Source of the DNA: Anaerococcus vaginimassiliensis
GTDB lineage: Bacteria > Bacillota > Clostridia > Tissierellales > Peptoniphilaceae
DNA length: 64,000 bases
Direction: 5' to 3'
NCBI RefSeq assembly: GCF_900626155.1
Contig: NZ_LR130844.1
Span: forward strand, 414,191-478,190
In this document: positions 26,399 through 36,233 of the stretch, piece after piece
Position numbering within the stretch: position 1 is the first letter of the stretch
Layout: every line of letters starts with the position of its first letter
Translations under genes and position numbers: made by a program
The notes under the pieces: model-generated
The model's database searches: none
What the model was told of the DNA's origin: nothing
Seen by the model: only the letters and a program-made list of their open reading frames with translations

Positions 26399-28386
26399 TG
26401 AATTTTCTTTAGAGCAAGTCCTGTCCTTGATGGAATATAGATTCTGATTCCGTCGTAGTCTGTTCCTGCTAACCTTTCTGTTTGATATTTATATTCGTGG
26501 CTAATTCTATCAAATCCCCCAAATTCACCTTGGTCTGTATCCATTACCACTTCAAATTCTCCAATATCGTGGATTGGTAGATGGAAAGATTCATAAGAAT
26601 TTTCTGGGTGGAAATTAAATATATAGACAATATCGTCGTTTCTAAAGGCTATGATTTTCCTGTCGTTATCTATCCAAAGTCTGTATGTTTCGTTGGATAA
26701 TTGCTTGTATTTCTTGGAAAACTCAAGCATAGCATTGTCAAAATTGTTGAGATATTGGTATTTTAGGTTAGGATCATCTGCCAAAGACCATTGGCGTCTC
26801 GCATAATGGTAGGAATATCCGTTTCCTTCTCTAGGAAAATCTATCCACTCTGGATGACCAAATTCATTGCCCATGAAGTTTAGGTAAGCGTCAGCTCCCA
26901 TGGAAAGAGTAATCCACCTTAGCATCTTGTGAAGAGCAATTGCCCTATCAATTATCATATTGTGGTCGTCTTTTCTCATGTTCCAGTACATTTCTTGATC
27001 AGCTAACCTAAATATAGTTGTTTTGGATCCAACCAAAGCTTGGTCGTGACTTTCTACATAAGAAATTCTCTTCTCCTCTGGTCTATGAGTTGAAAGTTCG
27101 TACCACATTCTTGCCAAATCCCAGTCTTCGTCTCTTTTCATTAGAGCTTTTTCCCAAAAATCTGGCATACCCATAGCAAGTCTATAGTCAAATCCAATTC
27201 CACCATCTTCGATTGGTAGGCACATTCCAGGCATACCGCTCATATCTTCAGCTATAGTTATAGCGTCTTTTTTGACTTCTCTAATAAGTTCGTTAGCTAG
27301 TTGGAGGTAGTTGATTGCTTCTATATCTGTATTCATAGAAAAGTATTTCTTGTATGAATCAAAGGCTTCACCTCTACCGTGATCTTTATAAATCATTGAT
27401 GTGACTCCGTCAAACCTAAAGCCGTCGAAGTGGAATTCTTCTAGCCAATATTTAATATTTGAAAGAAGAAAATGGCACACGCCTGGTTTTTTATAATCAA
27501 ATAATTTAGAATCCCAATCAGGATGATTTCCTTCGTCTCCCTCATGGAAGAATTGATAAACTGTTCCATCAAACTCATTTATTCCTTCAGCTGTGTTTTT
27601 TACAGCGTGGGAATGAACAAGATCCATTATTACGTTTATGCCTTCCTTGTGGCAAGCATTTATCAAAGATTTCAAGTCATCATTTTCTCCATACCATGAG
27701 CTTGGAGCATAGAAGTTAGAAACCTGATAACCAAAAGATCCATAATAAGGATGCTCAGCAATAGCCATCAGCTGGATTGTATTATATCCATCTTTTACAA
27801 CTCTAGGTAGGACATGGTCGCGAAATTCCTTATATGAAGAAACTTTTCCCTCTTCTCCTGCCATACCTATATGGGTCTCATATATAAGAAGGTCATCTTT
27901 TTTTGTTACGAAATTTTCATCTTCCCAAACAAACTTCTTCCTAGGGTTTTCTATTACACCAGCATAGTCAAGGTCTTCGTTTCTCTCAACTCTCGTTGCA
28001 AAAAGTGGTATCCTATCGCTAATTTTTCCATTAGCATCTACCAAGACCTTTACTCTGGACTTGTGTGGGAGATTTCTGATTCCTTTGATTTCAATCTCCC
28101 AATCTTCGTCATTTATTTTCTTCATTGGATGGGCGTGCCTATCCCATCCATTGAAATCTCCTATTAGATAAAGTCCGTCGGCGTTTGGCGCCCACTCCCT
28201 ATATATCCAGCCTGTTTTCGTTTTGTGAAAACCGTAATACTTGTATGCATTGGCAAAATCAATTAATTTCCCATCTTCTCCTAAGAGTCTATTTTTTTGC
28301 TCCTTGTAGCGATCCATCCTCAAATTGATGTCATTTTCATAGTCCTTTAGCCAAGGATCTATATCTAATATCTTCCACTTTGCCAT
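26395..28386 (-). CDS. glgB: 1,4-alpha-glucan branching enzyme, eukaryote-like (GH13_8)
   Basis: This 663-residue protein has an N-terminal CBM48 (about 50-130) and a GH13 barrel. Catalytic residues are visible in FRFDGVTSM (nucleophile Asp), ITIAEDMSG (acid/base Glu) and YVESHDQ (transition-state Asp). The motifs YETHIGMAGEE and EHPYYGSFGYQVSNFYAPS are of the eukaryotic branching enzyme subtype also found in Bacteroides and some Clostridia. It introduces alpha-1,6 branches into glycogen. No other glycogen gene is in this window. Confidence 0.9.
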   Translation of the reverse strand: MAKWKILDIDPWLKDYENDINLRMDRYKEQKNRLLGEDGKLIDFANAYKYYGFHKTKTGWIYREWAPNADGLYLIGDFNGWDRHAHPMKKINDEDWEIEIKGIRNLPHKSRVKVLVDANGKISDRIPLFATRVERNEDLDYAGVIENPRKKFVWEDENFVTKKDDLLIYETHIGMAGEEGKVSSYKEFRDHVLPRVVKDGYNTIQLMAIAEHPYYGSFGYQVSNFYAPSSWYGENDDLKSLINACHKEGINVIMDLVHSHAVKNTAEGINEFDGTVYQFFHEGDEGNHPDWDSKLFDYKKPGVCHFLLSNIKYWLEEFHFDGFRFDGVTSMIYKDHGRGEAFDSYKKYFSMNTDIEAINYLQLANELIREVKKDAITIAEDMSGMPGMCLPIEDGGIGFDYRLAMGMPDFWEKALMKRDEDWDLARMWYELSTHRPEEKRISYVESHDQALVGSKTTIFRLADQEMYWNMRKDDHNMIIDRAIALHKMLRWITLSMGADAYLNFMGNEFGHPEWIDFPREGNGYSYHYARRQWSLADDPNLKYQYLNNFDNAMLEFSKKYKQLSNETYRLWIDNDRKIIAFRNDDIVYIFNFHPENSYESFHLPIHDIGEFEVVMDTDQGEFGGFDRISHEYKYQTERLAGTDYDGIRIYIPSRTGLALKKIQ

Positions 28387-28429
28387 TGCACTCTCCTTAT
28401 CTAATCTTTCTTTTCTATTTTTCTATAGT

Positions 28430-30478
28430 TTATTTTCCTAAAACCTTATTTGTGATTTCTTTTGGAACTTCTTCATATCTTACAAATTCCATTGAGAATG
28501 ATCCACGAGCTGATGTTTGGCTTCTAAGGTCTATTGCATAAGTTAGAACTTCAGCCAAAGGTGCTTCTGCAAGGATTACTTGGCTACCGTCAGCTTGAGG
28601 TTCCATACCCAAGATTCTGCCACGTCTCTTGTTCATATCTCCCATAACATCCCCCATGTTAGCATCTGGAACATTTATCTCAAGTTTCATTACAGGTTCT
28701 AGAAGAATTGGATCTGCCTCTTCGATACCTTTTTTGAAGGCTATTTTTGCAGCAGTTTTGAAGGCTTGTTCGTTTGAATCAACTGGATGGTAAGAACCAT
28801 CATATAATGTCGCCTTTATTCCAGTAACTTTATACCCACCTAGTGGTCCTTCTGCCAAAGATTCTACTAGACCTTTTTCTACAGCAGGGAAGTAGTTTTT
28901 AGGAACTGCTCCACCAAATACTTCTTCATCAAATACGAAATCTTCTTCTACTGGTTCAAATCTTATAAATACATCACCATATTGACCAGCTCCACCAGAT
29001 TGTTTCTTGTGTTTACCTTGAACATCTGATTTTGATTTGATAGTTTCTCTATAAGGAATCTTGTATTCTACTATTTCTGTATTTACAGAATAATTATATT
29101 TTAATTTATCCATCAATACTTCTAGTTGGACATTTCCAAGACCAGATAGGATTGATTGGCTTGTTTCTTGGTTTCTTTCTTCTTTGAAAGTTGGATCTTC
29201 TTCGGCAAGTTTTTGAAGTGCTTCAGAAATTTTATCCTCATCGTTTTTGCTTAGAGCCTTTATAGCATAGAATAAAACTGGTTTTGGATATTTTATTCTC
29301 TTATACTCGATTGGATTATCCTTTGTAGCAAAGGTATCTCCTGTTGAAGCAGATTCTACCTTAGAGAAAGCTCCTATATCTCCAGCTACAAGTTTGTCTA
29401 CCTTAATTTGTTCTTTTCCTCTTAGGACAAATAGATTGGCTACCTTTTCGTCCACGCCCTTACTTACATTGTAGACTTTATCATCTTTTTTGATAGCACC
29501 GGATAGAACCTTAAAGATTGAAATCTTTCCAACAAATGGATCGGCGATTGTTTTAAATACAACTGCAGAGAAAGGTGAATCTTCCTTAGGGTCGAAAGCT
29601 TTATAATCTTCTTTTACTCTATAACCAATATTTGCGGCTTCATCATCTATAGAAGGCATATATTTTATAATTGTATCAAGTAAAGATGTAAGTCCGATTT
29701 GTTTTTCACTTGAACCTGCTATTAATGGAACTACATCCCCTTGAAGGATTGCCTTAGAAAGTCCCTTCATGAATTCTTCTTCAGAGAATTCTTCTCCCTC
29801 AAAGAATTTTTCCATTAGACTATCGTCAGACTCAGCTACAGCCTCTATAACTTGGTTATAAACTTCGTCTACCTCTGCAAGTCTTATTTCTGGGATTTCT
29901 ACTTCTTTTTTCTCATCATCTTCATAGGTGTAGGCTTTTTTCTCGATTACATCGATAATTCCTTCAAAGTTATCCCCTTCTCCTAGCATCAAAGTTAGAG
30001 GGATGATTTTTTTACCAAATTGTATGTGAAGGTCAGATACTACTTTATTAAAATTAGCATTTTCTTTATCTAGTTTATTTACAAAAAATATAGATGGAAG
30101 GTTAATCTCTTGGGTGTATTTCCAGTATTTTTCTGTTCCTACTTCTATTCCATTTTCTCCATCTACAACAAAAAGTGCAGACTCTGCTGCCCTAAGGGCT
30201 TGGAGAACTTCACCTTCAAAGTCAAAAAATCCAGGAGAATCTATAAAATTGATCTTAAAATCATTGTATTCTATTGGAACAATTGAAGTTTGAAGAGAAA
30301 TATTTCTCTTTTTTTCTTGAGCTTCATAGTCTGAAACTGTTGATCCTTCTTCAACTTTTCCTTTTTTGTCGATCACGCCAGTTTTAAATAGTAGTGATTC
30401 TGTCAAAGAAGTCTTACCTGCTTTTGAGTGACCGACTAAAGCTAAGTTTCTGATTTTAGATGTGTCATAATTTTTCAT
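28430..30478 (-). CDS. Elongation factor G-like translational GTPase (EF-G paralogue)
   Basis: This 682-residue protein has the five-domain EF-G layout. The GTPase motifs depart from canonical EF-G: P-loop GHSKAGKT instead of AHIDAGKT, G3 DSPGFFDF instead of DTPGHVDF, and G4 NKLDK. The C-terminal EF-G domains are complete (GAGQYGDVFIRFEP; GDVMGDMNKRRGRILGM). The start at 30478 has AAAGGAG; an extended frame to 30577 would run through the promoter. It belongs to the secondary EF-G group of Firmicutes, whose role is unclear. Confidence 0.88.
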   Translation of the reverse strand: MKNYDTSKIRNLALVGHSKAGKTSLTESLLFKTGVIDKKGKVEEGSTVSDYEAQEKKRNISLQTSIVPIEYNDFKINFIDSPGFFDFEGEVLQALRAAESALFVVDGENGIEVGTEKYWKYTQEINLPSIFFVNKLDKENANFNKVVSDLHIQFGKKIIPLTLMLGEGDNFEGIIDVIEKKAYTYEDDEKKEVEIPEIRLAEVDEVYNQVIEAVAESDDSLMEKFFEGEEFSEEEFMKGLSKAILQGDVVPLIAGSSEKQIGLTSLLDTIIKYMPSIDDEAANIGYRVKEDYKAFDPKEDSPFSAVVFKTIADPFVGKISIFKVLSGAIKKDDKVYNVSKGVDEKVANLFVLRGKEQIKVDKLVAGDIGAFSKVESASTGDTFATKDNPIEYKRIKYPKPVLFYAIKALSKNDEDKISEALQKLAEEDPTFKEERNQETSQSILSGLGNVQLEVLMDKLKYNYSVNTEIVEYKIPYRETIKSKSDVQGKHKKQSGGAGQYGDVFIRFEPVEEDFVFDEEVFGGAVPKNYFPAVEKGLVESLAEGPLGGYKVTGIKATLYDGSYHPVDSNEQAFKTAAKIAFKKGIEEADPILLEPVMKLEINVPDANMGDVMGDMNKRRGRILGMEPQADGSQVILAEAPLAEVLTYAIDLRSQTSARGSFSMEFVRYEEVPKEITNKVLGK

Positions 30479-30487
30479 ATTTACTCC

Positions 30488-30600
30488 TTTGTGAAAACAT
30501 TTATTCCTTTGTATAATAAAATGTTCTTTTTTAATATTTATACTATAATTATATAGCAAATCTAAAAATTTATCCACTAATTAGAAAATGTTTTCACAAA
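30488..30600. promoter_or_regulatory. 15-bp inverted repeats flanking the EF-G-like promoter
   Basis: TTTGTGAAAACATTT (30488-30502) and its exact inverse AAATGTTTTCACAAA (30586-30600) bracket the -10 box TATAAT (about 30551-30556, minus strand). They may be paired operator sites or a long-range leader stem. Confidence 0.5.
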
Positions 30601-30709
30601 CTTTCTCTTAAAGCTCTCTATATCAAGAATTTAACGAGCTTATTTATTTATGTATCATAAGTCTTAAAGAAAATTTAAAGTAGTATAATGATAAAAATAT
30701 GGAGGTTAT

Positions 30710-33553
30710 ATGACTTATAATTTAATTAAAAAAGAAAAATTTGATAAATTGGGTCTTGAAGTTTTTCTCTATGAACATGAGAAAACCAAGGCAAATGTAA
30801 TATATGTAAACGCAAACGACACAAATAAAACTTTCGGTATTGGCTTTAAGACACCGCCAGTAGATTCTAAGGGCAAAGCTCACATAATGGAGCACTCAGT
30901 TTTAAATGGATCTAAAAAATACAAAACCAAAGATCCTTTCATGGATATGGCATCATCCAGCCTACAAACTTTCCTAAATGCTATGACCTATCCAGATAAA
31001 ACTGTATATCCAGTATCTAGCGAAAATGAAAAGGACTTTAACAACCTTGTAGATGTTTACTTGGATGCTGTTTTTAATCCCCTAGTTCTTGAAAAAAAAG
31101 AGATCTTAGATCAAGAAGGCTGGCACTATGAATTAGAAGATGACAAAGTTACTGGAATTTCTGGTGTTGTTTATAACGAGATGAAAGGTGCCCTGTCTGA
31201 CCCAGAAAGCCTTATCTATAACGATATCAAAGAGCTTTTATACAAGGGTTCTTGCTATGAATACGAATCTGGTGGCAATCCTGATTTTATTGGTGATCTA
31301 ACCTATGATGAGTTTTTAGATTTTTATAAAAACCACTACCATCCATCTAATTCTTTTATTTACTTCTATGGGGATATGGATATAAAACCTCTCTTAGAGA
31401 ATTTGGATAAAGAATACCTTAGCAAATACGATTACAAGGATATAAACACTAAGATAAAAGTAAAGGAAAATTCCTATCCTGATATTATAGAAGGATCTTA
31501 TCCTGCAAGTAAAGTAGAAGAAAATTCCGACTATCTATCCTATGCTTTTCTTGCAAGCTCTGCCTTAGATGCCAAAGAATACCTAACTTTATCAATCATA
31601 GTTAATACGATTTTTAATATGGATTCGTCAAAGATCAGAACAGAAATAGCTGAAAAACTTAATCCAGAATACTTCTACGCAAGGCCAGGCTACGGCAATA
31701 GATCCTCTGTCCTAATCCAAGCTCAAAAGGTAGATGGTGAAAAGATAGAAGAATTTGTAGATATAATAGAAACAGGGATCAAAAATGCAAGCGAAAAAAT
31801 CTCAGAAGAAAGCCTAAAGTCAGCCTTTTCTATCTTTGATTTTGCTCAAAGAGAAAATCTAAATGATGTAAATCGCGGACTTTCTTATTACCTCATGATG
31901 AGCTTTGATGCAGATCCTTTCTCTGTATTCAAACTAGTTGATATCCTAGATGAGCTAAGAAGTCTCATAGGAACAGACTACTATGAAGATTTCATCAAAA
32001 AATATTTCCTAGAAAATAAAACTCGCCTAATCCATATTGCAAGACCAGATACAAGTTATGCCGAAAAGAAAGAGGAAACTTTTAATAATAAAATCAAGGC
32101 TATAAATGAAAATATGGACGAAGAAAGTTTAGAAAAAATAAAAAACGACCTAGAAAAGCTTAACTCTTATCAAAATAGGGAAAACACACCAGAAGAAAAA
32201 GCTACAATTCCAAGATTAGATATAAAAGATGTGCCTACTACCCTTCCTAAAACTCCAAGAGAAGTGATTGCCAATAAATATATCTACCACAATTTAGAAA
32301 CAAGTGGCATGATTTATACAAATATGTACTTTAATATAGACCACCTTAGCCTAGAAGAAATGCAATATGCACAGCTTATAAATGAATTCTTGGGATCAGT
32401 TGATACTAAAAATATATCTTATAGACAAATTGATGATGTGATTTGGCAATATCTAACAGGACTAAACTTCACCATATCAAACATAAGACTAGATGATAAA
32501 AACATTGAAAATAACATCAAAGTCACCTTCAAGACAACTAAGGAAAATATAAGAAAATCCACAGAGATAATAAAGGATTTCTTGACAAATACAATCTTTG
32601 ATAATCAAAAGAGAATAGTAGAACTTCTTAGAATAAGAAAATCTATCTTCGAATCTGGTATGTATGATTCAGGTCACCTAATCGCCCTAAATAGGAGCAA
32701 TTCTCATATAGATAAACTTACTTTCATTAAAGAAAAACTTTCAGGTATCGACTACTATTTGTTTATAAAAGATTCTATAAATGAGGCGACTGAAGATTTT
32801 GAAAGTTTCAAGAAAAAAATAGAAGATATTTACAAGAAGTTATTTACAAAAAATGTAGAATTTAACATAACTTCTGCAGAAGATGATTTCTATCTACTAA
32901 AAGATGAGATTGAAAATAATTTTGATTTCCTAATAGATCCATTAGAAAAGAAGGAAATAGCTTTTGAGAAAAAACCTATAAAAGAGGCTATCCTATCAGA
33001 TGCAAATGTAAACTATGTGTCAAAATCAGCTGATCTTAAAGAATTTGATCTACGCTATGACGGCAAATTTTCTCTAGCGAGCTCAATTATATCAAACCCA
33101 TACCTCTATGAACTAATTAGAGCTAAGGGTGGAGCCTATGGAGCAGGAATGTTAGTTGATAGGTCAGGACTATTTGGAACTTATTCTTACAGAGATCCAA
33201 ATATAAAACTAACTTTAGATAACTATGACAAAATCCCAGAGATATGTCAAAATATAAATATGAATGAAAGAGACTTTGAAAATCAACAAATCTCAACTAT
33301 GGGTAACTTCCTAAAACCTAAAACACCAGCCCAAAAGGCGGATTCTGACTTCTTATATTATAAGAAAAAATCAGCTAAAACCGAAGAAGAAATCTTAAAA
33401 GAAATAAAAGAAGCCAAGTTAGAAGATATAAAACAACTCGAAGATCAATTTTCTAAGGCACTGGCAGTAAATAATATATGTGTTTTCGGAAACAGAGATA
33501 AAATCCTCGAGAACAAAGACTTATTTGATAGAATAATCGACCTAAATGATTAA
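30710..33553 (+). CDS. M16-family zinc metallopeptidase (presequence protease-like)
   Basis: This 947-residue protein has the inverted zinc motif HIMEH (about 63-67) with KGKAHIMEHSVLNGS around it, and the long M16C layout of two catalytic-like halves joined by a helical linker. The second half carries RAKGGAYGAGM, typical of the family. No signal peptide is seen, so it is cytosolic. Relatives (PreP, Cym1) degrade peptides up to about 70 residues. GGAGG precedes the ATG. Monocistronic. Confidence 0.9.
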   Translation: MTYNLIKKEKFDKLGLEVFLYEHEKTKANVIYVNANDTNKTFGIGFKTPPVDSKGKAHIMEHSVLNGSKKYKTKDPFMDMASSSLQTFLNAMTYPDKTVYPVSSENEKDFNNLVDVYLDAVFNPLVLEKKEILDQEGWHYELEDDKVTGISGVVYNEMKGALSDPESLIYNDIKELLYKGSCYEYESGGNPDFIGDLTYDEFLDFYKNHYHPSNSFIYFYGDMDIKPLLENLDKEYLSKYDYKDINTKIKVKENSYPDIIEGSYPASKVEENSDYLSYAFLASSALDAKEYLTLSIIVNTIFNMDSSKIRTEIAEKLNPEYFYARPGYGNRSSVLIQAQKVDGEKIEEFVDIIETGIKNASEKISEESLKSAFSIFDFAQRENLNDVNRGLSYYLMMSFDADPFSVFKLVDILDELRSLIGTDYYEDFIKKYFLENKTRLIHIARPDTSYAEKKEETFNNKIKAINENMDEESLEKIKNDLEKLNSYQNRENTPEEKATIPRLDIKDVPTTLPKTPREVIANKYIYHNLETSGMIYTNMYFNIDHLSLEEMQYAQLINEFLGSVDTKNISYRQIDDVIWQYLTGLNFTISNIRLDDKNIENNIKVTFKTTKENIRKSTEIIKDFLTNTIFDNQKRIVELLRIRKSIFESGMYDSGHLIALNRSNSHIDKLTFIKEKLSGIDYYLFIKDSINEATEDFESFKKKIEDIYKKLFTKNVEFNITSAEDDFYLLKDEIENNFDFLIDPLEKKEIAFEKKPIKEAILSDANVNYVSKSADLKEFDLRYDGKFSLASSIISNPYLYELIRAKGGAYGAGMLVDRSGLFGTYSYRDPNIKLTLDNYDKIPEICQNINMNERDFENQQISTMGNFLKPKTPAQKADSDFLYYKKKSAKTEEEILKEIKEAKLEDIKQLEDQFSKALAVNNICVFGNRDKILENKDLFDRIIDLND

Positions 33554-33645
33554 TATTTTGAACGTTTACTTCTAATATGTTTAAGTATCTTTAATAATAT
33601 ATTCATTTGTAGTATGATATAATTAAGAAAACAAAAGGAAGGCTT

Positions 33646-34782
33646 ATGTTAAATAAAAAATACAAAAAATCATTTACCGATTTTGCAGAAGATGTGGAGA
33701 ATTTCTCCTTTGACGATATTCCTTTTGCAGAAATCGGAGATAGAATAAAAAATTCAATAAACGGAGCTATTAGAGGTTTTTCTTCTTCTAGTAAGAAGAA
33801 ACTTCCTCAAACTAGAAATCCCAAAGTTTGTGAGCAAGAGCCACCAGGCAAGGTCATCAGTATTTTATCAAGGATAGCAGCAATAATATCGGCCATGGTA
33901 TTTTTCGGCATGACTATTGGCTCCTACTCTGAATTTCACCGGAGTGGCGGATTTGCTATGATCTTTGCTACTATTATCTCTGGTCTACTAACACTTGCTT
34001 CCCCCTATATCTTGTGGAAAGTAGCTGATAAGTACAAGAGATTATCCAATAACTATGTAAGATTTCTAAGAGAGCTTGGGGATAATACAGTTATTTCTAT
34101 TAAAGATTTAGCAAGTGGGGTAGCCCAAAGTGAAGAGCAAACAAGAAAAGACATCTTGTATATGATGAAGAAAAATTATTTCAAACAAGCAAGGATAGTA
34201 GAAAATGGAAAGATATTTATCCTAGATATCCCGACATTTAAATTATATAAGGAAAAACTAGATAAATTACCTTCTTATAGAGAAAATCTCACTTCTGATA
34301 CTAGTCCTATGGATGAAAGTCTTTCTCCAGAAGACATTAATAGGCAAAAAGCTAATGAGATTATAAAGGAATCTATCGTATCACTTGATAAAATATCTGA
34401 AACTAAAAACGATATAAAGGATGATACCTTCAAAGAAGATGTAGATCTTTTACTAAAAAATTCAGAAGATATTCTAAAAATTATAGAAAAATATCCAGAT
34501 AAGGCTAGCTATATAGGTAAATTTTCTACTTATTATTTACCAACTAGCTTAAAACTTGTCGAATCCTACAAGGACTTCGAATTAGTAAGCTCAAATGATA
34601 GTCGAATCTTAAAATCCATGGTAGAAATAGACGAATCCATTAGGACTATATCAGAGGCTTTCAACAAGATGAAAATAGACCTTTTAGATGATAGGGCTAT
34701 GGATGTCAAAACTGAAATTGATACAATTAACCTCTTGTTGAAACAAGAAGGCCTTGCTGAAGATGATTGGAGTGAACAATGA
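33646..34782 (+). CDS. XpaC-like membrane protein
   Basis: This 378-residue protein has a basic/proline-rich N-terminus, two hydrophobic segments (about 78-98 and 107-125) and a long helical cytosolic domain. XpaC ('5-bromo-4-chloroindolyl phosphate hydrolysis') proteins have this shape and are always encoded next to TelA. A true enzyme activity is not established. Its stop overlaps the TelA start by four bases, so the two are co-translated. Confidence 0.75.
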   Translation: MLNKKYKKSFTDFAEDVENFSFDDIPFAEIGDRIKNSINGAIRGFSSSSKKKLPQTRNPKVCEQEPPGKVISILSRIAAIISAMVFFGMTIGSYSEFHRSGGFAMIFATIISGLLTLASPYILWKVADKYKRLSNNYVRFLRELGDNTVISIKDLASGVAQSEEQTRKDILYMMKKNYFKQARIVENGKIFILDIPTFKLYKEKLDKLPSYRENLTSDTSPMDESLSPEDINRQKANEIIKESIVSLDKISETKNDIKDDTFKEDVDLLLKNSEDILKIIEKYPDKASYIGKFSTYYLPTSLKLVESYKDFELVSSNDSRILKSMVEIDESIRTISEAFNKMKIDLLDDRAMDVKTEIDTINLLLKQEGLAEDDWSEQ

Positions 34783-35879
34783 GCAATATAAAATTAACTC
34801 TTGATGGACAAGATAACGATAACGATTTAGAAAAAATAAATAAAGAACCTGATCTTATCGAAAATAAAATTACTTTCTCCAAAGAAGAGGAGAAAATGAT
34901 AGATGATTTTTCCAAGAAAATCGACCTAGAAGATACAAATATAATCCTCCAATATGGATCTGGTGCTCAAAAGAAGATATCAAACTTCTCTGAAAAAACT
35001 CTAGATACAGTAAGAAACAAAGATCTAGGCGAAATTGGTGGATTACTTGATAAGCTAGTTGGCGATATCAAATCAATGGAGGCTGAAGAAAGTTCTGGTC
35101 CACTTGGATTTTTCAAAAAACAAGTCAATAAATTAGATACGATGAAGGCTAAATACCAATCAGCCGAAAAAAATATCGACAATATTACAAAGACCTTGGA
35201 AAATCATCAGATAACTCTAATGAAAGATATATCAATGCTCGATCAAATGTATGAGCTAAATGAAGACTACTACAAAGAAATCTCTATGTATATAGAAGCT
35301 GGAAATAGAAAGCTTAAAGAAACTTACGGAGTTGATATACCAGCCCTTGAAGATAAGGCAAGAAGTTCAAATCTTCCTTTAGATGCTCAAAAGGTAAATG
35401 ATGTAAAAAGTCAGGCCAACCGTTTTGAAAAGAAACTCCACGACCTAGATCTAACTAGGATGGTGTCTATTCAAATGGCTCCCCAAATAAGGATGGTTCA
35501 ATCATCAAATTCAATCATGGCAGAAAAGATCCAAACTACAATAGTAAACACTATTCCTCTTTGGAAAAATCAAATGGTTCTTGCCCTTGGTATGAACCAC
35601 ACCCAGCAAGCAATCAAGACCCAACAAAGAGTCACAGATTTAACCAATGATCTACTAAGAAAAAATGCTGATATTCTAAAACAAAATACCGTAGAAACAG
35701 CAAAAGCCACAGAACGCGGTATAATTGACCTAGATACAATAAAACACACTAACGAAGCTTTAATTTCAACTATAGAAGAGGTTAGAAATATTCAAATAGA
35801 AGGAAAGAAAAACAGAGACCTCGCCAAAGCTGAGATCAAAAGCCTAGAAGAAGAACTAAAAAGAAATTTGAATAGATAA
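34779..35879 (+). CDS. TelA-like toxic anion resistance protein
   Basis: This 366-residue, strongly helical soluble protein matches the TelA/KlaA family layout: GPLGFFKKQVNKLDTMKAKY in the first third, then LTRMVSIQMAPQIRMVQ and TIPLWKNQMVLALG in the middle, and a coiled-coil C-terminus. The family is named for tellurite resistance, but its common role is thought to be in envelope or stress response together with XpaC, the upstream gene here. Confidence 0.9.
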   Translation: MSNIKLTLDGQDNDNDLEKINKEPDLIENKITFSKEEEKMIDDFSKKIDLEDTNIILQYGSGAQKKISNFSEKTLDTVRNKDLGEIGGLLDKLVGDIKSMEAEESSGPLGFFKKQVNKLDTMKAKYQSAEKNIDNITKTLENHQITLMKDISMLDQMYELNEDYYKEISMYIEAGNRKLKETYGVDIPALEDKARSSNLPLDAQKVNDVKSQANRFEKKLHDLDLTRMVSIQMAPQIRMVQSSNSIMAEKIQTTIVNTIPLWKNQMVLALGMNHTQQAIKTQQRVTDLTNDLLRKNADILKQNTVETAKATERGIIDLDTIKHTNEALISTIEEVRNIQIEGKKNRDLAKAEIKSLEEELKRNLNR

Positions 35880-35888
35880 GGAGATTGT

Positions 35889-36149
35889 ATGGCAGATAAA
35901 TTAGAATTTAAGTTTGATTGTCAAATGTTAATAGCTGGAGAAGGCTTAGATGAAGATGAAATCTTCGATTATATAACAGAAAACCTAGAAGGAGATAGCC
36001 TTCTTGCTGTAGGTGATGAAGATCTTATAAAGATTCACTTTCACTCTAACAAACCTTGGGAAGTTTTAGAATATGCCCAAAGCCTTGGCGAAATCCATGA
36101 CGTAGTTATTGAAAATATGCAAAGACAAGCAGAAGGTCTCCAAGGATAA
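35889..36149 (+). CDS. Stand-alone domain related to the C-terminus of fatty acid kinase FakA
   Basis: This 86-residue protein has the order FDCQMLIAGEGLDEDEI, GDSLLAVGDEDLIKIHFHSN, EVLEYAQSLGEIHDVVIENM. That matches the C-terminal domain of FakA/YloV-type kinases (DAK phosphatase-like region), where it usually follows DhaK-like and DhaL domains. Here it stands alone behind TelA with its own AGGAG. Function is unknown; it could bind FakB-type partners (inference). Confidence 0.7.
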   Translation: MADKLEFKFDCQMLIAGEGLDEDEIFDYITENLEGDSLLAVGDEDLIKIHFHSNKPWEVLEYAQSLGEIHDVVIENMQRQAEGLQG

Positions 36150-36153
36150 TATT

Positions 36154-36178
36154 AGCTGGTGATTTCCACCAGCTTTTT
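36154..36178 (+). terminator. Terminator of the XpaC/TelA operon
   Basis: AGCTGGTG/CACCAGCT stem (36154-36161 with 36167-36174) followed by T5, right after the last stop codon. Confidence 0.92.
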
Positions 36179-36195
36179 CTATGCCAATTTTTACA

Positions 36196-36223
36196 AAAAT
36201 AAAAACCAGAGCATCCACTCTGG
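36196..36223 (-). terminator. Terminator after fni
   Basis: CCAGAG/CTCTGG stem (36206-36211 with 36218-36223) followed on the minus strand by TTTTTATTTT. Confidence 0.85.
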
Positions 36224-36233
36224 CTTCTATAGG

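Noticed and set aside
28430-30478. Tetracycline-resistance ribosomal protection protein
   Set aside because: Motifs resemble EF-G paralogues, not TetM/TetO, and the gene is not on a mobile element.
30479-30577. N-terminal extension of the EF-G-like protein
   Set aside because: The extra codons cover the promoter and repeats; the start at 30478 has an AAAGGAG site.
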